This document shows, in pieces, positions 16,470-25,274 of a DNA stretch of 64,000 nucleotides. Origin of the DNA: Myxococcales bacterium. Its GTDB lineage: Bacteria > Myxococcota_A > Polyangia > Palsa-1104 > JAEUJZ01. Location: contig JAEUJZ010000013.1 in assembly GCA_016794505.1 (NCBI GenBank), positions 248,001-312,000 on the forward strand, given 5' to 3'. How positions within the stretch are numbered: the first letter of the stretch is position 1; every line of letters starts with the position of its first letter. The notes under the pieces were generated by a model. The model was not told where the DNA came from. It saw only the letters and a program-made list of their open reading frames with translations, and made no database searches. Made by a program: the position numbers and the translations under genes.

Positions 16470-17502
16470 CGAGTTTTTCCGAGAGCGCATTCCCGTCCGA
16501 GACGAGACCCTGCGCGAGCTAACCAACGAGCCCGTCCCCAACCACATGAAGCGCTGGTGGTTCGCGCTTGGCGGCACACCGGCCTATCTGTTCTTGGTGA
16601 TGATTGGCACCGGCATCCTCTTGGCGAGCTACTACCAGCCAGGCCCGACCACGGCGTACCAGTCGGTGCGCTTCATTACCGAGGAAGTGGCCTTCGGCTG
16701 GTACATCCGATCGCTGCACAAGTGGAGCGCGACGTTCATGGTCGCGGGCATCATTCTGCATCAGCTTCGCGTGTTCTTTACCGGAGCCTATCGTCGGCCA
16801 CGCGAGCTGAACTGGATGATCGGCATGGGCCTGCTGTTGTCGACGCTGATCGGCGGCTTCACGGGGTACTCGCTGGTCTATGAACAGCTGAGCTTCTGGG
16901 GCGCCACCGTGGCGTCCAACGTCGCTGATGCGATTCCTTTTTTGGGCGGATTCCTAAAGAAGACGCTCTTGGCCGGTGACTCGTACAACCCGCATACCCT
17001 GTCCCGCTTGTTCGTGATTCATGCCGCGCTGATGCCAGCCTGCATGGTGGCGCTGCTCTTCCTGCATATCGCCATGGTGCGCCTGCACGGAGTCAGCGAG
17101 CTGCACTTTCCCGACGACACCGGGGCCAAACGATACTTCCCATTTGTGCCCGATCATCTGTTTTCCGAGATCATCATGGGCTTGGTTCTGATGATCGTGC
17201 TTTCGACGCTGGCATTGGTACTGCCGGCTTCGATGGGACCGATGGCAGATCCGCTGACCACGCCGGAAGTGATCAAGCCCGAGTGGTACTTCTATGTCGC
17301 GTTCCGCTGGCTGAAGCTGTTTCCGGCCACTGTGGCTGTGCTCAGCATGGGCTGCATCGTCTTTCTGTTCCTGTTCTGGCCGTTCGTCGACGGCTGGATT
17401 CGACGACGACGCCCAGGCAGCGAGCTCAGCGTTGGAATCGGCATTGTCGCGGTGTTGTGCATCCTGGGCCTGACGGTCTGGGAAGCTCTGGTTGCGCACT
17501 AA
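16456..17502 (+). CDS. Cytochrome b subunit of a Rieske/cytochrome b complex
   Basis: A 348-residue fused cytochrome b, with about eight membrane spans. Haem ligands are H88 and H189 and H102 and H204; the 14-residue gap between H189 and H204 is that of b6-type rather than bc1-type proteins. The quinol-site motif PEWY is present in VIKPEWYFY, and the C-terminal subunit IV-like half continues in the same chain. The length is intermediate between b6 plus subunit IV and full bc1 cytochrome b. It lies between the Rieske and octaheme genes and overlaps the Rieske 3-prime end. Confidence 0.94.
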   Translation: MSRRSEFFRERIPVRDETLRELTNEPVPNHMKRWWFALGGTPAYLFLVMIGTGILLASYYQPGPTTAYQSVRFITEEVAFGWYIRSLHKWSATFMVAGIILHQLRVFFTGAYRRPRELNWMIGMGLLLSTLIGGFTGYSLVYEQLSFWGATVASNVADAIPFLGGFLKKTLLAGDSYNPHTLSRLFVIHAALMPACMVALLFLHIAMVRLHGVSELHFPDDTGAKRYFPFVPDHLFSEIIMGLVLMIVLSTLALVLPASMGPMADPLTTPEVIKPEWYFYVAFRWLKLFPATVAVLSMGCIVFLFLFWPFVDGWIRRRRPGSELSVGIGIVAVLCILGLTVWEALVAH

Positions 17503-17520
17503 AAAGGAGTCGCCTTCATC

Positions 17521-19161
17521 ATGTCCCTGCGGGCGAAGCAGATCGTCATCATCCTTCTGGGTTTGTCGTTCCTTGGCTCCCTGCTTCTGGTGCAGTACAT
17601 GGAAGTGCTGCGCAAGAAACAGGAGTCTGGAGATCGTGCCCAGGCCCACGTAGTCGTTCCCGAGAGCTCAGCGCGCTGCGTGAGCTGTCACCAGGAAAAG
17701 ACGCCCAGTATCGTCGAGCACTGGCGATACAGCACGCACTCGCAAAAGGGTGTCGGCTGTCTGGACTGTCACAAAGCGGATCGCGCAGACGCCGATGCGT
17801 TTGAGCATGAAGGCGCGGTGATCGCGACGGTGGTTACGCCGCGCGACTGCTCGTCCTGTCACCCGCGCGAGTTTGATGAGTTTACGCACAGCCATCACTC
17901 GGCGGCAGGCAACATCCTCGCGTCGCTTGACAACTATCTGGCCGAGACGGTGGAAGGGCACCGGGGCATGTTCAGCCCGCACGCGCCAACGGCAGGGCGC
18001 GGCGATATCCAGACGGTAAACGGCATGGCATCGGCGGCCAGCGGCTGTCAGCAGTGCCACGGCGCCAAAGTGGCGCTGAAAGGGCGCGATGGTCAGCGCA
18101 TCACGCTGGATGATCTGAAGCCCGACGCCAACGGTCGCCCGACGAATACCGCGGTGCTGGCGGGTATTCAGCGCACTCCCGAAGGCAAGCCCATCCTGCA
18201 TGAGTCAACCTGGCCCAACACGGGCATTGGCCGTCTGAACTTGGACGGCTCGCGCGGGGCGTGCAGCGCCTGTCACTCGCGCCACGACTTCAGTCCGCGG
18301 CGAGCCCGCCAGCCGGAAAACTGCGGCAAGTGCCACCTGGGCCCCGACCATCCGCAGGAAGAGATCTACAACGAGAGCAAGCACGGCATCGCCTATCGCG
18401 ATCTGACGTCGCGCATGAACCTCGACAGCAAGAGCTGGGTCCTGGGTCAGGACTACAGCGCGGCGCCGACCTGCGCGACCTGTCACATGGGCGGCAACCT
18501 GCGCAACGGCGGCAAGGTCACGCACGATCCCGGCGAGCGCATCAGCTGGACGAACCGTCCGCCGATCTCAAGGCTGCTGGACACCGACGCGCAGCACCGC
18601 ATCGTCAGCGAGGCGGATCCGGCCAAGCGCAAGGCGCTGACCGCGGACTCGTGGGAACAGAAGCGGCGACGCATGAAAGATGTCTGCGGTCACTGCCACT
18701 CGCCGGACTACGTCAACGCGTTCTACACGCAGTACGACGAGCTCGTCATTCTGTACAACGAGAAGTTCGGCAAGCCAGGCCAGGCGATCATGGATGAGCT
18801 GTACAAGCAGGGCCTGATCACCAAGACGCAGTTCGACGAAGAAGTCGAGTGGACGTGGTTCTATCTGTGGCACCACGAAGGCCGCCGCGCTCGTCACGGG
18901 GCCAGCATGATGGCGCCCGACTACACGCACTGGCATGGCATGTATGAAGTCGCGGATCGCTGGTACATGCACTTCATCCCGCAGGTGCGGGAGATCGTGA
19001 AGAAGGCGCGCGAGGCGGGCAAAGCGCAGCCAGCGGATGCGGCCTCGGCACTGGTCGAAAAGATCATGGCGCGGCCCGAGCACGCGTGGTTCCAGGGCGG
19101 CATGGACACGCAGTTCGAAGAGATCCGCAAGCAGATGGAACAGCGCTACGGCAGCAAGTAG
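17521..19161 (+). CDS. Membrane-anchored octaheme c-type cytochrome, hydroxylamine oxidoreductase-like
   Basis: A 546-residue protein with an N-terminal membrane anchor (residues 7-25) and eight CXXCH motifs at 53, 80, 110, 176, 248, 268, 318 and 389. The C-terminal third has the HAO-like helical signature, with LWHHEGRRARHG and MAPDYTHWHGMYE at about 463-476. HAO-family octahemes oxidise hydroxylamine or hydrazine or reduce nitrite. The direction depends on a tyrosine cross-link to the catalytic haem (heme 4), which I cannot confirm without alignment, although Tyr468 lies in the right segment. Encoded directly after Rieske and cytochrome b, with no c1 or f gene, it probably replaces the c1 subunit or exchanges electrons with the quinone pool. 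Confidence 0.88.
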   Translation: MSLRAKQIVIILLGLSFLGSLLLVQYMEVLRKKQESGDRAQAHVVVPESSARCVSCHQEKTPSIVEHWRYSTHSQKGVGCLDCHKADRADADAFEHEGAVIATVVTPRDCSSCHPREFDEFTHSHHSAAGNILASLDNYLAETVEGHRGMFSPHAPTAGRGDIQTVNGMASAASGCQQCHGAKVALKGRDGQRITLDDLKPDANGRPTNTAVLAGIQRTPEGKPILHESTWPNTGIGRLNLDGSRGACSACHSRHDFSPRRARQPENCGKCHLGPDHPQEEIYNESKHGIAYRDLTSRMNLDSKSWVLGQDYSAAPTCATCHMGGNLRNGGKVTHDPGERISWTNRPPISRLLDTDAQHRIVSEADPAKRKALTADSWEQKRRRMKDVCGHCHSPDYVNAFYTQYDELVILYNEKFGKPGQAIMDELYKQGLITKTQFDEEVEWTWFYLWHHEGRRARHGASMMAPDYTHWHGMYEVADRWYMHFIPQVREIVKKAREAGKAQPADAASALVEKIMARPEHAWFQGGMDTQFEEIRKQMEQRYGSK

Positions 19162-19283
19162 CCCACGGCCGCGTGTCTGCGAGCCCAGCGCGCGACACGC
19201 TTCATCCAAATTTTGCGTCCCCATCGCGCGATACCGGGGGGATTCGCGCGGTGGACGCAGGCAACGCCTTGAATCTATTTGCC

Positions 19284-19336
19284 AATCAAATGTCGATTTA
19301 TTCTGTTAAATTAATTCGCAAATAAGCGATTTGATT
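19284..19336. terminator. AT-rich inverted repeat between convergent genes
   Basis: AATCAAAT (19284-19291) pairs perfectly with ATTTGATT (19329-19336), and TTATT (19298-19302) with AATAA (19321-19325) inside it. The dyad sits in an unusually AT-rich 90-base stretch between the converging octaheme and FHA-CHAT genes. It may act as a bidirectional terminator, or be a regulatory dyad; there is no classic GC stem. Confidence 0.35.
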
Positions 19337-19386
19337 CAAAAATAATAAAGCGCACCGCCCGCGATCAGGACCGGCGCTGTGCCCTG

Positions 19387-21504
19387 CTACAAGCTGCCGA
19401 GGCGAGCGCCGGGCAGGCCGTAGACGGCGAAGGCGAGCCACGCTGGATCCCCATCGGCGCGAATGGCTTCGCGGGCCTCGGCGGCGGCGATCGCAAGCGG
19501 ACGATTGCTGCTCCATGCGCGATAGAAGGTCTCGGCAAACTGCGCGCACTTGGCCGATGACAGGGGGAATGTCGTCGCGACGACGGCTCCGGCGCCTGCG
19601 GCCAGGAAGCGCTCGACCCACTGCGACGTGCCAGCCGGGGCCAGTGGAGCCTGCGGCGCAGTGGGCTCGCTGACCGCGATAAAAATGAAGCTGCCCTGAA
19701 ATGGCGGAGTCTGACCCGACTTGCGGAAGCGGGCTGCAGGCATCACTTGCACGGGTGACAGCACGCCCTCTTCCAGACGCAGGCTGGCGCCGCTGCGATC
19801 GGCGCGGTCAAAGCCACCGTGGCCTGTGATGTGCCAAGCCGCCATGCCTGGCTGCGACAGCAAGGGCAGCGCATCCATCAAGCGATTCACTTGCCGCAAG
19901 CGCACATCCAGCGACGCCAGCGCCTGCTGTTCGCGACGAACCATGGCCTCGCCCCCCGGAGGCGTGACCAGCACGCAGGGCATCGTTGCGAAGCGCGCGA
20001 CATAGCTACCACTGCCGCTGCGCGACAACGCAAAGCGCTCGCCCAGGTAATGGCTGGTCAGACCGCGACTGACGCGAACCAGCTCCCACGGCACCCAGGT
20101 CTCTGCGCTGTCGATCATCAGCCACGATCCCGGAGCCAGAGCGCCCAGCGCTTCGCGCACCGACGTCGGTAAGAGCATCGACGCCAACGACTCGCCAACT
20201 GCCTGCAAGGCCGACTCGCGGGCGCTGTCGATCACGGTGCCGACGCGCTCGACTTCCTGGCTGGCCATGAACGTGCGCAGCCGATCCGACAGCGGGACTT
20301 CCAGCGGAACCTCGCCGCTCGCGACGATCTCAGAGGTCTCTTCGTGCAGCAGGCACAGGTCGACCTTTAGGCGTCGGCGCCGAGCGTTTTCTTGGTTGTG
20401 CGAGCCCGAGATCGAAGGCTGCGTCTCGCCCAAGCTGGGCCCCACAGGCCCGCCGTTTTCCGACGGCGCGAGCAGCGGACCAAATTCACGCAGACGCAAG
20501 ATCACATGCGGTCCGCAAGCGGGCAGAACCGACTCCAGCGGCGTCGAGACTTGGATCTCGCTGTGCGGCGATAGCTCGCCCAGCTCGACCAAGCTCATCG
20601 CGCGGATTTCGGGACGCAGCGTCAAGGTGGCGATGCGAGCCCCACGATGGCAGACCGCAAGCTCGATGCGAGCCGGCCCAACATCGCGCCCGCGCAGCGA
20701 GATCACCATCTCGGCGGACTGGCCCCCGTTTACCACTTGCAGCATGCCGTGATCGCAGTGCGGCGCTTCGATCTTGCCGTCGGGCAGGCTGAGGCTGACT
20801 TCCAGCGCCGAAGACAAACGCAAGCGACCACTCTGCGCTTCTTTGGCGTTCATGCGGGCATCGGCCCACACGCGCAACGACACGTGCTGTCCCACCGAGA
20901 TAAGGCCCGGCATGCTGGCCTGCAGAACAAAGGTCATGCTGCTTTCGCGGCGGTGACCTTCGAGCAGCGTGCCTGTGCGACTGCTGTTGCGACTGGGGTT
21001 TGAACTGGCACTGCCAGCGCTGCGCTGGCTGCTCGGCGCCGCCCAGTCGTCGAGCCAGCTCATGCGATAGGCGGCTCCGCGACGGGTTGGCGGCTCTTCA
21101 TTGCTTGTCTGATTCTGGTCGTTGGGCTCGGTGTCGGCACTGGCCTGGGCAAGCGCAGTGAAGCCGGGCTGACCAGACTTTCCCATCGGCTTGCTGGGCA
21201 TGCCGGTCGCCGACTTCACCTCGATCGAAAACTCGCCGACGTGGACGTGGTCCCCTTCACCAACCAGCACCGCCGCCATGACCTTGCGGCCATTTAGATA
21301 CGTGCCGTTGGTGCTCTTCAGATCTGTGAGCACCAGACCGTGCGGCGTCACCTCCAGGCGGGCGTGCCGCTTAGATACCTTGGGGGTCGGCAGCACGATG
21401 TCATTCACTTCCGCGCGACCAATCGTGATGACCGGCTGGTCGTACTCGAAGGTGCTGGTCTCTTGCCCGTTGGCAAGCTTCGATCGAACGACAACTACCA
21501 GCAT
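19387..21504 (-). CDS. FHA-domain protein with C-terminal CHAT (caspase-like) domain, catalytic Cys replaced by Ser
   Basis: A 705-residue protein. The N-terminal FHA domain (about 20-95) has the phosphothreonine-binding signatures IGRAEVNDIVL, SKRHARLE and STNGTYLNG. After a Ser/Gly-rich linker and a beta-rich middle part, the C-terminal CHAT domain (about 490-700) keeps the histidine motif HITGHGG (H562). Where the family has a cysteine (sACeT) it reads IAVSEP, giving Ser612. The rest of the domain (VVATTFPLSS, FYRAW, PAWLAFAVYG) is normal. The protein is therefore either a non-proteolytic CHAT or a serine-based variant. FHA domains read Ser/Thr kinase output, and two such kinases are in this window. 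GGAG lies 6 nt before the ATG at 21504. Confidence 0.88.
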   Translation of the reverse strand: MLVVVVRSKLANGQETSTFEYDQPVITIGRAEVNDIVLPTPKVSKRHARLEVTPHGLVLTDLKSTNGTYLNGRKVMAAVLVGEGDHVHVGEFSIEVKSATGMPSKPMGKSGQPGFTALAQASADTEPNDQNQTSNEEPPTRRGAAYRMSWLDDWAAPSSQRSAGSASSNPSRNSSRTGTLLEGHRRESSMTFVLQASMPGLISVGQHVSLRVWADARMNAKEAQSGRLRLSSALEVSLSLPDGKIEAPHCDHGMLQVVNGGQSAEMVISLRGRDVGPARIELAVCHRGARIATLTLRPEIRAMSLVELGELSPHSEIQVSTPLESVLPACGPHVILRLREFGPLLAPSENGGPVGPSLGETQPSISGSHNQENARRRRLKVDLCLLHEETSEIVASGEVPLEVPLSDRLRTFMASQEVERVGTVIDSARESALQAVGESLASMLLPTSVREALGALAPGSWLMIDSAETWVPWELVRVSRGLTSHYLGERFALSRSGSGSYVARFATMPCVLVTPPGGEAMVRREQQALASLDVRLRQVNRLMDALPLLSQPGMAAWHITGHGGFDRADRSGASLRLEEGVLSPVQVMPAARFRKSGQTPPFQGSFIFIAVSEPTAPQAPLAPAGTSQWVERFLAAGAGAVVATTFPLSSAKCAQFAETFYRAWSSNRPLAIAAAEAREAIRADGDPAWLAFAVYGLPGARLGSL

Positions 21505-21922
21505 CCATACTCCACGTGTCGACTGGGGCCTATGCAGAAGACCCCTTTGGGCGAGCGGACTTTGGCAGCGTCGGTGTGCATCACGAAAGTCGAGTGCCCT
21601 GGCATGCGTGTGCAGTGCAAGACGGCTTCCAGGGGAGCCTCATTTTCGCACAGTTTGTCGTGGGCCCGCGCGTGAACCGCGGGCAAAACCGCGAACTTCA
21701 CAAAGACTCAAGAAGCTACAGGCGCCGCTTTCCATAGCCCAGCGCACATGCGGATCGCGCAGGTGGTGTGCGGCCAATCGGCAGGCAAAACGCGATATGA
21801 TGACCAGCTATCAACAGACTGTGGATCGTTCAGCGCTCTGCTGCGCCCCGCGACCGATGCATAACGAAGGCCGGGTTGCTAGAGCCGCTGCAGCGATCCT
21901 CAAGTGGGGGAGGAATCGATCC
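21505..21922. other. Divergent intergenic region with a hairpin
   Basis: This 418-base region lies between the divergent FHA-CHAT and Cys-rich lipoprotein genes. I see no convincing gene. It contains an interrupted stem-loop at 21672-21701: GTGAA pairs with TTCAC outside, CGCGG with CCGCG inside, around a 6-base loop. The remainder is expected promoter sequence. Confidence 0.45.
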
Positions 21923-22933
21923 ATGAGCCGTAGCTTGCACTTATTTTCGAGCGTCATGCTGTCTGCCTTCCTAGCCGTGGGCGTGAGCTCACTCAGCCAT
22001 TGCGGCGGCAAGACGAACAACAACAGCGACGGTGGTGGCGACATGGGCGAAGCCCAAGAAGCCAACCTCTGTTCTGGCAACGGCTGCATCGGCGCGCCCT
22101 GCACGTCGGCCAGCGAATGCACCGAAGGCACGGGTGGACCCGCCGTGTGCTGGACTACCACGCTGCTCAACATGCCCAAGCTGGTTGCGACACCCGGCGG
22201 CTACTGCTCGCGCGAGTGTTCGGCGGACAGCGACTGCGGCACGGCCAAGTGCGTGAGCCTACCGGGCAGCGGCAAGAAGTTCTGCATGGCCAAGTGTGCG
22301 AGCGCAACGCGCTGTCGCAAGCCGGGATATTCCTGCGCGTATGACGGAGAGGCAGGTGGTATCTGCTTCCCCAACGCCAACTTTGACTGCAACCCGACGA
22401 CCAGCGATGGCGTCTGCGAGTACGGCGCCAACAAGTATCTCGGCGGCTGCATCCGCGTTGCCTACGAAAGCGATCATGGCGGCATCTGCCACTCGCAGTG
22501 CTACGTCGGCAAATCGACCTGCCCGGCCGATGATCGGGCAGGCAACCCAGCCCCCGCGCAGCAGTGCATCTATGTGGATACGTCGCTCGACTCAGGCGGC
22601 AATCCCTCACCGGTCGGTGACAAGTTCAAGGGCAACGTCTGCTTCCAGCAGAGCTCGACGCCGGTTGCCGATGGGCAGGCTTGCAAGTACTGGACGGACT
22701 GCGTCGATGGCTATCAGTGCGATCGCTACAACGTGACGGAAGCGAGCCGCGTCTGCCGTCAGCTCTGCTTGCAGGGCACGATGGGCCCCCCCGTGCCGCA
22801 GCCCAGCATTCTGACGCCAAACGGCGGTATTCCGGTAGGCAATGCCTGCACCAACTCACTGCAAGGCTGTGCCAACTCGCTTCGAGCCGGACTTGCAGAG
22901 GGCAGCACGGGTTTGTGCCAGCCGAAGATGTAG
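21923..22933 (+). CDS. Cysteine-rich lipoprotein, paralogue 1
   Basis: A 336-residue lipoprotein with a signal peptide and lipobox-like SLSHC (Cys about residue 27). A short Gly/Asp/Asn-rich linker leads to about 290 residues with some 28 cysteines in repeating patterns (CxSASEC, CSADSDC, DCVDGYQC). Such cysteine-rich modules are common on the surface of myxobacteria. AGGA lies upstream of the ATG at 21923, and the preceding open frame is not coding-like. It is followed after 42 bases by a clear paralogue (next gene), sharing QCIYVDT/QHCVYVDT, FKGNVCF/FKGLACF and DCVDGYQC/ECVDGYQC. The function is unknown; disulphide-stabilised adhesion or ligand binding is inferred. Confidence 0.78.
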   Translation: MSRSLHLFSSVMLSAFLAVGVSSLSHCGGKTNNNSDGGGDMGEAQEANLCSGNGCIGAPCTSASECTEGTGGPAVCWTTTLLNMPKLVATPGGYCSRECSADSDCGTAKCVSLPGSGKKFCMAKCASATRCRKPGYSCAYDGEAGGICFPNANFDCNPTTSDGVCEYGANKYLGGCIRVAYESDHGGICHSQCYVGKSTCPADDRAGNPAPAQQCIYVDTSLDSGGNPSPVGDKFKGNVCFQQSSTPVADGQACKYWTDCVDGYQCDRYNVTEASRVCRQLCLQGTMGPPVPQPSILTPNGGIPVGNACTNSLQGCANSLRAGLAEGSTGLCQPKM

Positions 22934-22975
22934 CCTGCGCAGACGCAGTTCTCACAGTCGAGAGCAGCAAGGGGG

Positions 22976-23893
22976 ATGGCCATGCCGATGCATCGCTTTG
23001 TACGCGCGCTGTGCGCGTGTTTGGTAACCAGCGCCGTCGCGTGTACGGTGCCCGATTCGCAGATCAACCTGCGCAGTGAAGCAGGCGACGATGCGGTCGA
23101 CTTGCTGGGCGCTGACTTGGCTGTTGGGGCCGGGCAGATCGGTGCCCCCTGCAGGATGGACGGCCAATGCACGATGGGGACCTCGCCAAAGTGCTGGGTG
23201 ACCAACGTGCTCGGTGATCCAGGCAACTTGCCCACCGTGGGTGGCTACTGCACGTCGACCTGCACCAGCGACACAGACTGCGGAGGCTACGGCCACTGCA
23301 TGAGTGTCCTTTCCGGCGCACCCAAGTACTGCTTGCGCACGTGTTATCTGCCGAACACATGCCGCCCCAACGAAGGCTATGCGTGCTTCCCGTTCGACAA
23401 GCGCAGCGGGTACTGCTATCCCGCGACGCGGCTTTCGTGCAATCCGACGGTCATCGATGCCGCGACCAAGAACGGCACCTGCCCAGGTGCCAACCCAGCC
23501 AGCGCATGCATTCGCCGCACGTATGAAGACCTTGGCGAGTGTCGTGAGCTCTGCACGTTCGGCGTCGCCACCTGTGCTTCCCGCGATGGCTTGCGGCAGC
23601 ACTGCGTGTATGTCGATACCACCGTCGACAGCCTGGGGGCGCCAACCCGTGACACGTTCAAGGGACTCGCCTGTTTTCCGCTGACCAACAACGCCAAGGT
23701 CGAAGGCCAGGACTGCAACTACTTCGACGAGTGCGTTGACGGCTATCAGTGCAACGTCGTCTTGGCCGGCGACCGCAAGTGCCGCGCTCTGTGCATCGTC
23801 GGAGCAGCACAAGACACCTGCCCCAGCGGACGCACCTGTCGCGATGTCTTTAAGGCTGGCACAGGGAATCCGGGGCTATGCATCCCGAACTAG
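22976..23893 (+). CDS. Cysteine-rich lipoprotein, paralogue 2
   Basis: A 305-residue protein with an N-terminal signal and lipobox-like SAVAC (Cys about residue 23). It has about 28 cysteines arranged as in the preceding gene, including CTSDTDC, the TCYLPNTC segment, HCVYVDT and ECVDGYQC. This is a tandem duplication product. The start is at 22976, 22982 or 22988, which are all ATG codons; AAGGGGG suits the second or third best. It is probably co-transcribed with paralogue 1 and with the small exported protein that follows 2 bases after its stop. Confidence 0.78.
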   Translation: MAMPMHRFVRALCACLVTSAVACTVPDSQINLRSEAGDDAVDLLGADLAVGAGQIGAPCRMDGQCTMGTSPKCWVTNVLGDPGNLPTVGGYCTSTCTSDTDCGGYGHCMSVLSGAPKYCLRTCYLPNTCRPNEGYACFPFDKRSGYCYPATRLSCNPTVIDAATKNGTCPGANPASACIRRTYEDLGECRELCTFGVATCASRDGLRQHCVYVDTTVDSLGAPTRDTFKGLACFPLTNNAKVEGQDCNYFDECVDGYQCNVVLAGDRKCRALCIVGAAQDTCPSGRTCRDVFKAGTGNPGLCIPN

Positions 23894-23895
23894 GT

Positions 23896-24324
23896 ATGCG
23901 ATCGCCTTCGCACAGACCGCGCCGCGCTGCGCGTGGGGCGCGGCGTGGTCTGCTTCTTGGACTTTGCCTGTGGCTCGTGGCTGATCACCACACCACCGAC
24001 GCCAAGAAAGCCAAGCCCAGCGGTGGCAACGTCACCATAGAGGCTCTGTTCGACGGGGTGCAGCCAGCTATTCGCGAGTGCGCCTTGACGCATGGCATCT
24101 ACAAGGGCGCGACCGCGGTCGAGCTGCAAGCCACGATCATGGTGGCGCGCGATGGTCGTGTGTTCAGCGCGCAAGTCATCGCCAACCTAACCCCCAAGGC
24201 CGATGGCAAAAAGGCCGACCCCTTACAAACCTGCGTCGGTGATACGCTGCGGAAAATGAAGTTTCCCGAGTCCGGCGATACCTTTCGCAAGCTGCTGCGC
24301 AGCTGGAAATTCGCCACCGCCTAA
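23896..24324 (+). CDS. Small exported protein, AgmX/PglI C-terminal-like
   Basis: A 142-residue protein with a basic N-terminus (SPSHRPRRAARGARRG) and a hydrophobic signal (about 21-33). It has one conserved domain of the form I..V.PAIRECALTHGIYKG ... VARDGRVFSAQVI ... CVGDTLRKMKFP. This pattern resembles the AgmX/PglI C-terminal domain found in myxobacterial gliding and secretion proteins: paired cysteines, a G.V.SA.V strand and a final FP. It starts 2 bases after the lipoprotein stop at 23893; an in-frame ATG at 23878 overlaps that gene. The family assignment is by eye and moderate. Confidence 0.6.
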   Translation: MRSPSHRPRRAARGARRGLLLGLCLWLVADHHTTDAKKAKPSGGNVTIEALFDGVQPAIRECALTHGIYKGATAVELQATIMVARDGRVFSAQVIANLTPKADGKKADPLQTCVGDTLRKMKFPESGDTFRKLLRSWKFATA

Positions 24325-24387
24325 GCAGACACCGACGTTGCGTGGGCGGACCGCGGCGATCCTCAGGCAGCCACGCTCGACGACGCG

Positions 24388-25227
24388 CTATTGTCCGCGG
24401 AACTGTGGGCTGCGCTTCTCGACATAGGCACGCAGACCCTCGCGGGCATCGCTCGACTGAAAGAGCTGCTGCTGCAGCTCGCGCTCTAGGGCCAGGCCGG
24501 CTTCCAAGCTTTGCTCGCTGCCTGCTTGCACGGCCCGCTTGATGCGACCGACCGCCATCGAGGCCCGACCCGGCGGACAAAAGCCCAAGGCATAGCGCCG
24601 CGCCGCCGTATGAAAGGTCTCACCCGCTGCGGGCTCGATCAGCTCGTTGACCAGTCCCAGACGCAGCGCTTCACTGACATCGAGGTTCTGCCCCTTGGCC
24701 ATCAGCTCGATGGCGCGGCTCTTGCCCAGCAAGCGAGCCAAGCGCTGCGTGCCACCCGTCCCTGGCAGGACACCCAGCGCGACTTCGGGAAGCCCAATCT
24801 TGAAACGACCAGCGACTGGGGCGATGCGCAGATCGGCGGCCAACGCGACTTCCAAGCCACCGCCAACTGTGTGACCGTTGAGCGCGGCGATCACCAGCTT
24901 GGCGGTGTTCTCGATGCGCAGCAGCGTCTCGTTGGCGTGCAGGCAGAAGTTGTACTTGAAGCTCGGCGTCACGCGGTCCAGCATCGCGATGTCGGCGCCC
25001 GCGCAAAAGAACCGCTCCCCCGCTCCACACAAAAGGATGACGTGGACGCTGTCGTCAAAGCGGGCGCGCAAGATCGCGGCATCCAGCGCCTGCATCATCT
25101 CGTACGAATAGGTGTTGGCCGGTGGGTTGCTGAGCGCGATCACCGCGACGCCCTGATCGATCTCAACCTGGACCAACTCACTCGGTGCCGCGGGACTGCC
25201 AGTGGAAGCGGGATTTGTCGTCTGCAT
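24388..25227 (-). CDS. Enoyl-CoA hydratase/isomerase family protein
   Basis: A 279-residue crotonase-fold enzyme. The oxyanion-hole and catalytic-glutamate motifs are present: GAGERFFCAGADIAML, NGHTVGGGLEVALAADLRIA and LPEVALGVLPGTGGTQRL, with both glutamates retained. Hydration of 2-trans-enoyl-CoA in fatty- or aromatic-acid degradation is the likely reaction. An earlier in-frame ATG (25251) is possible, but MQTTNPAST at 25227 fits the family length better. The gene is divergent from the FAD-linked oxidase at 25275 with only about 47 bases between starts, which suggests shared control. Confidence 0.9.
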   Translation of the reverse strand: MQTTNPASTGSPAAPSELVQVEIDQGVAVIALSNPPANTYSYEMMQALDAAILRARFDDSVHVILLCGAGERFFCAGADIAMLDRVTPSFKYNFCLHANETLLRIENTAKLVIAALNGHTVGGGLEVALAADLRIAPVAGRFKIGLPEVALGVLPGTGGTQRLARLLGKSRAIELMAKGQNLDVSEALRLGLVNELIEPAAGETFHTAARRYALGFCPPGRASMAVGRIKRAVQAGSEQSLEAGLALERELQQQLFQSSDAREGLRAYVEKRSPQFRGQ

Positions 25228-25274
25228 GGCGGCGAAATCTACCACGCACAAGCGGCTGTCATTACAGTTCTTGA

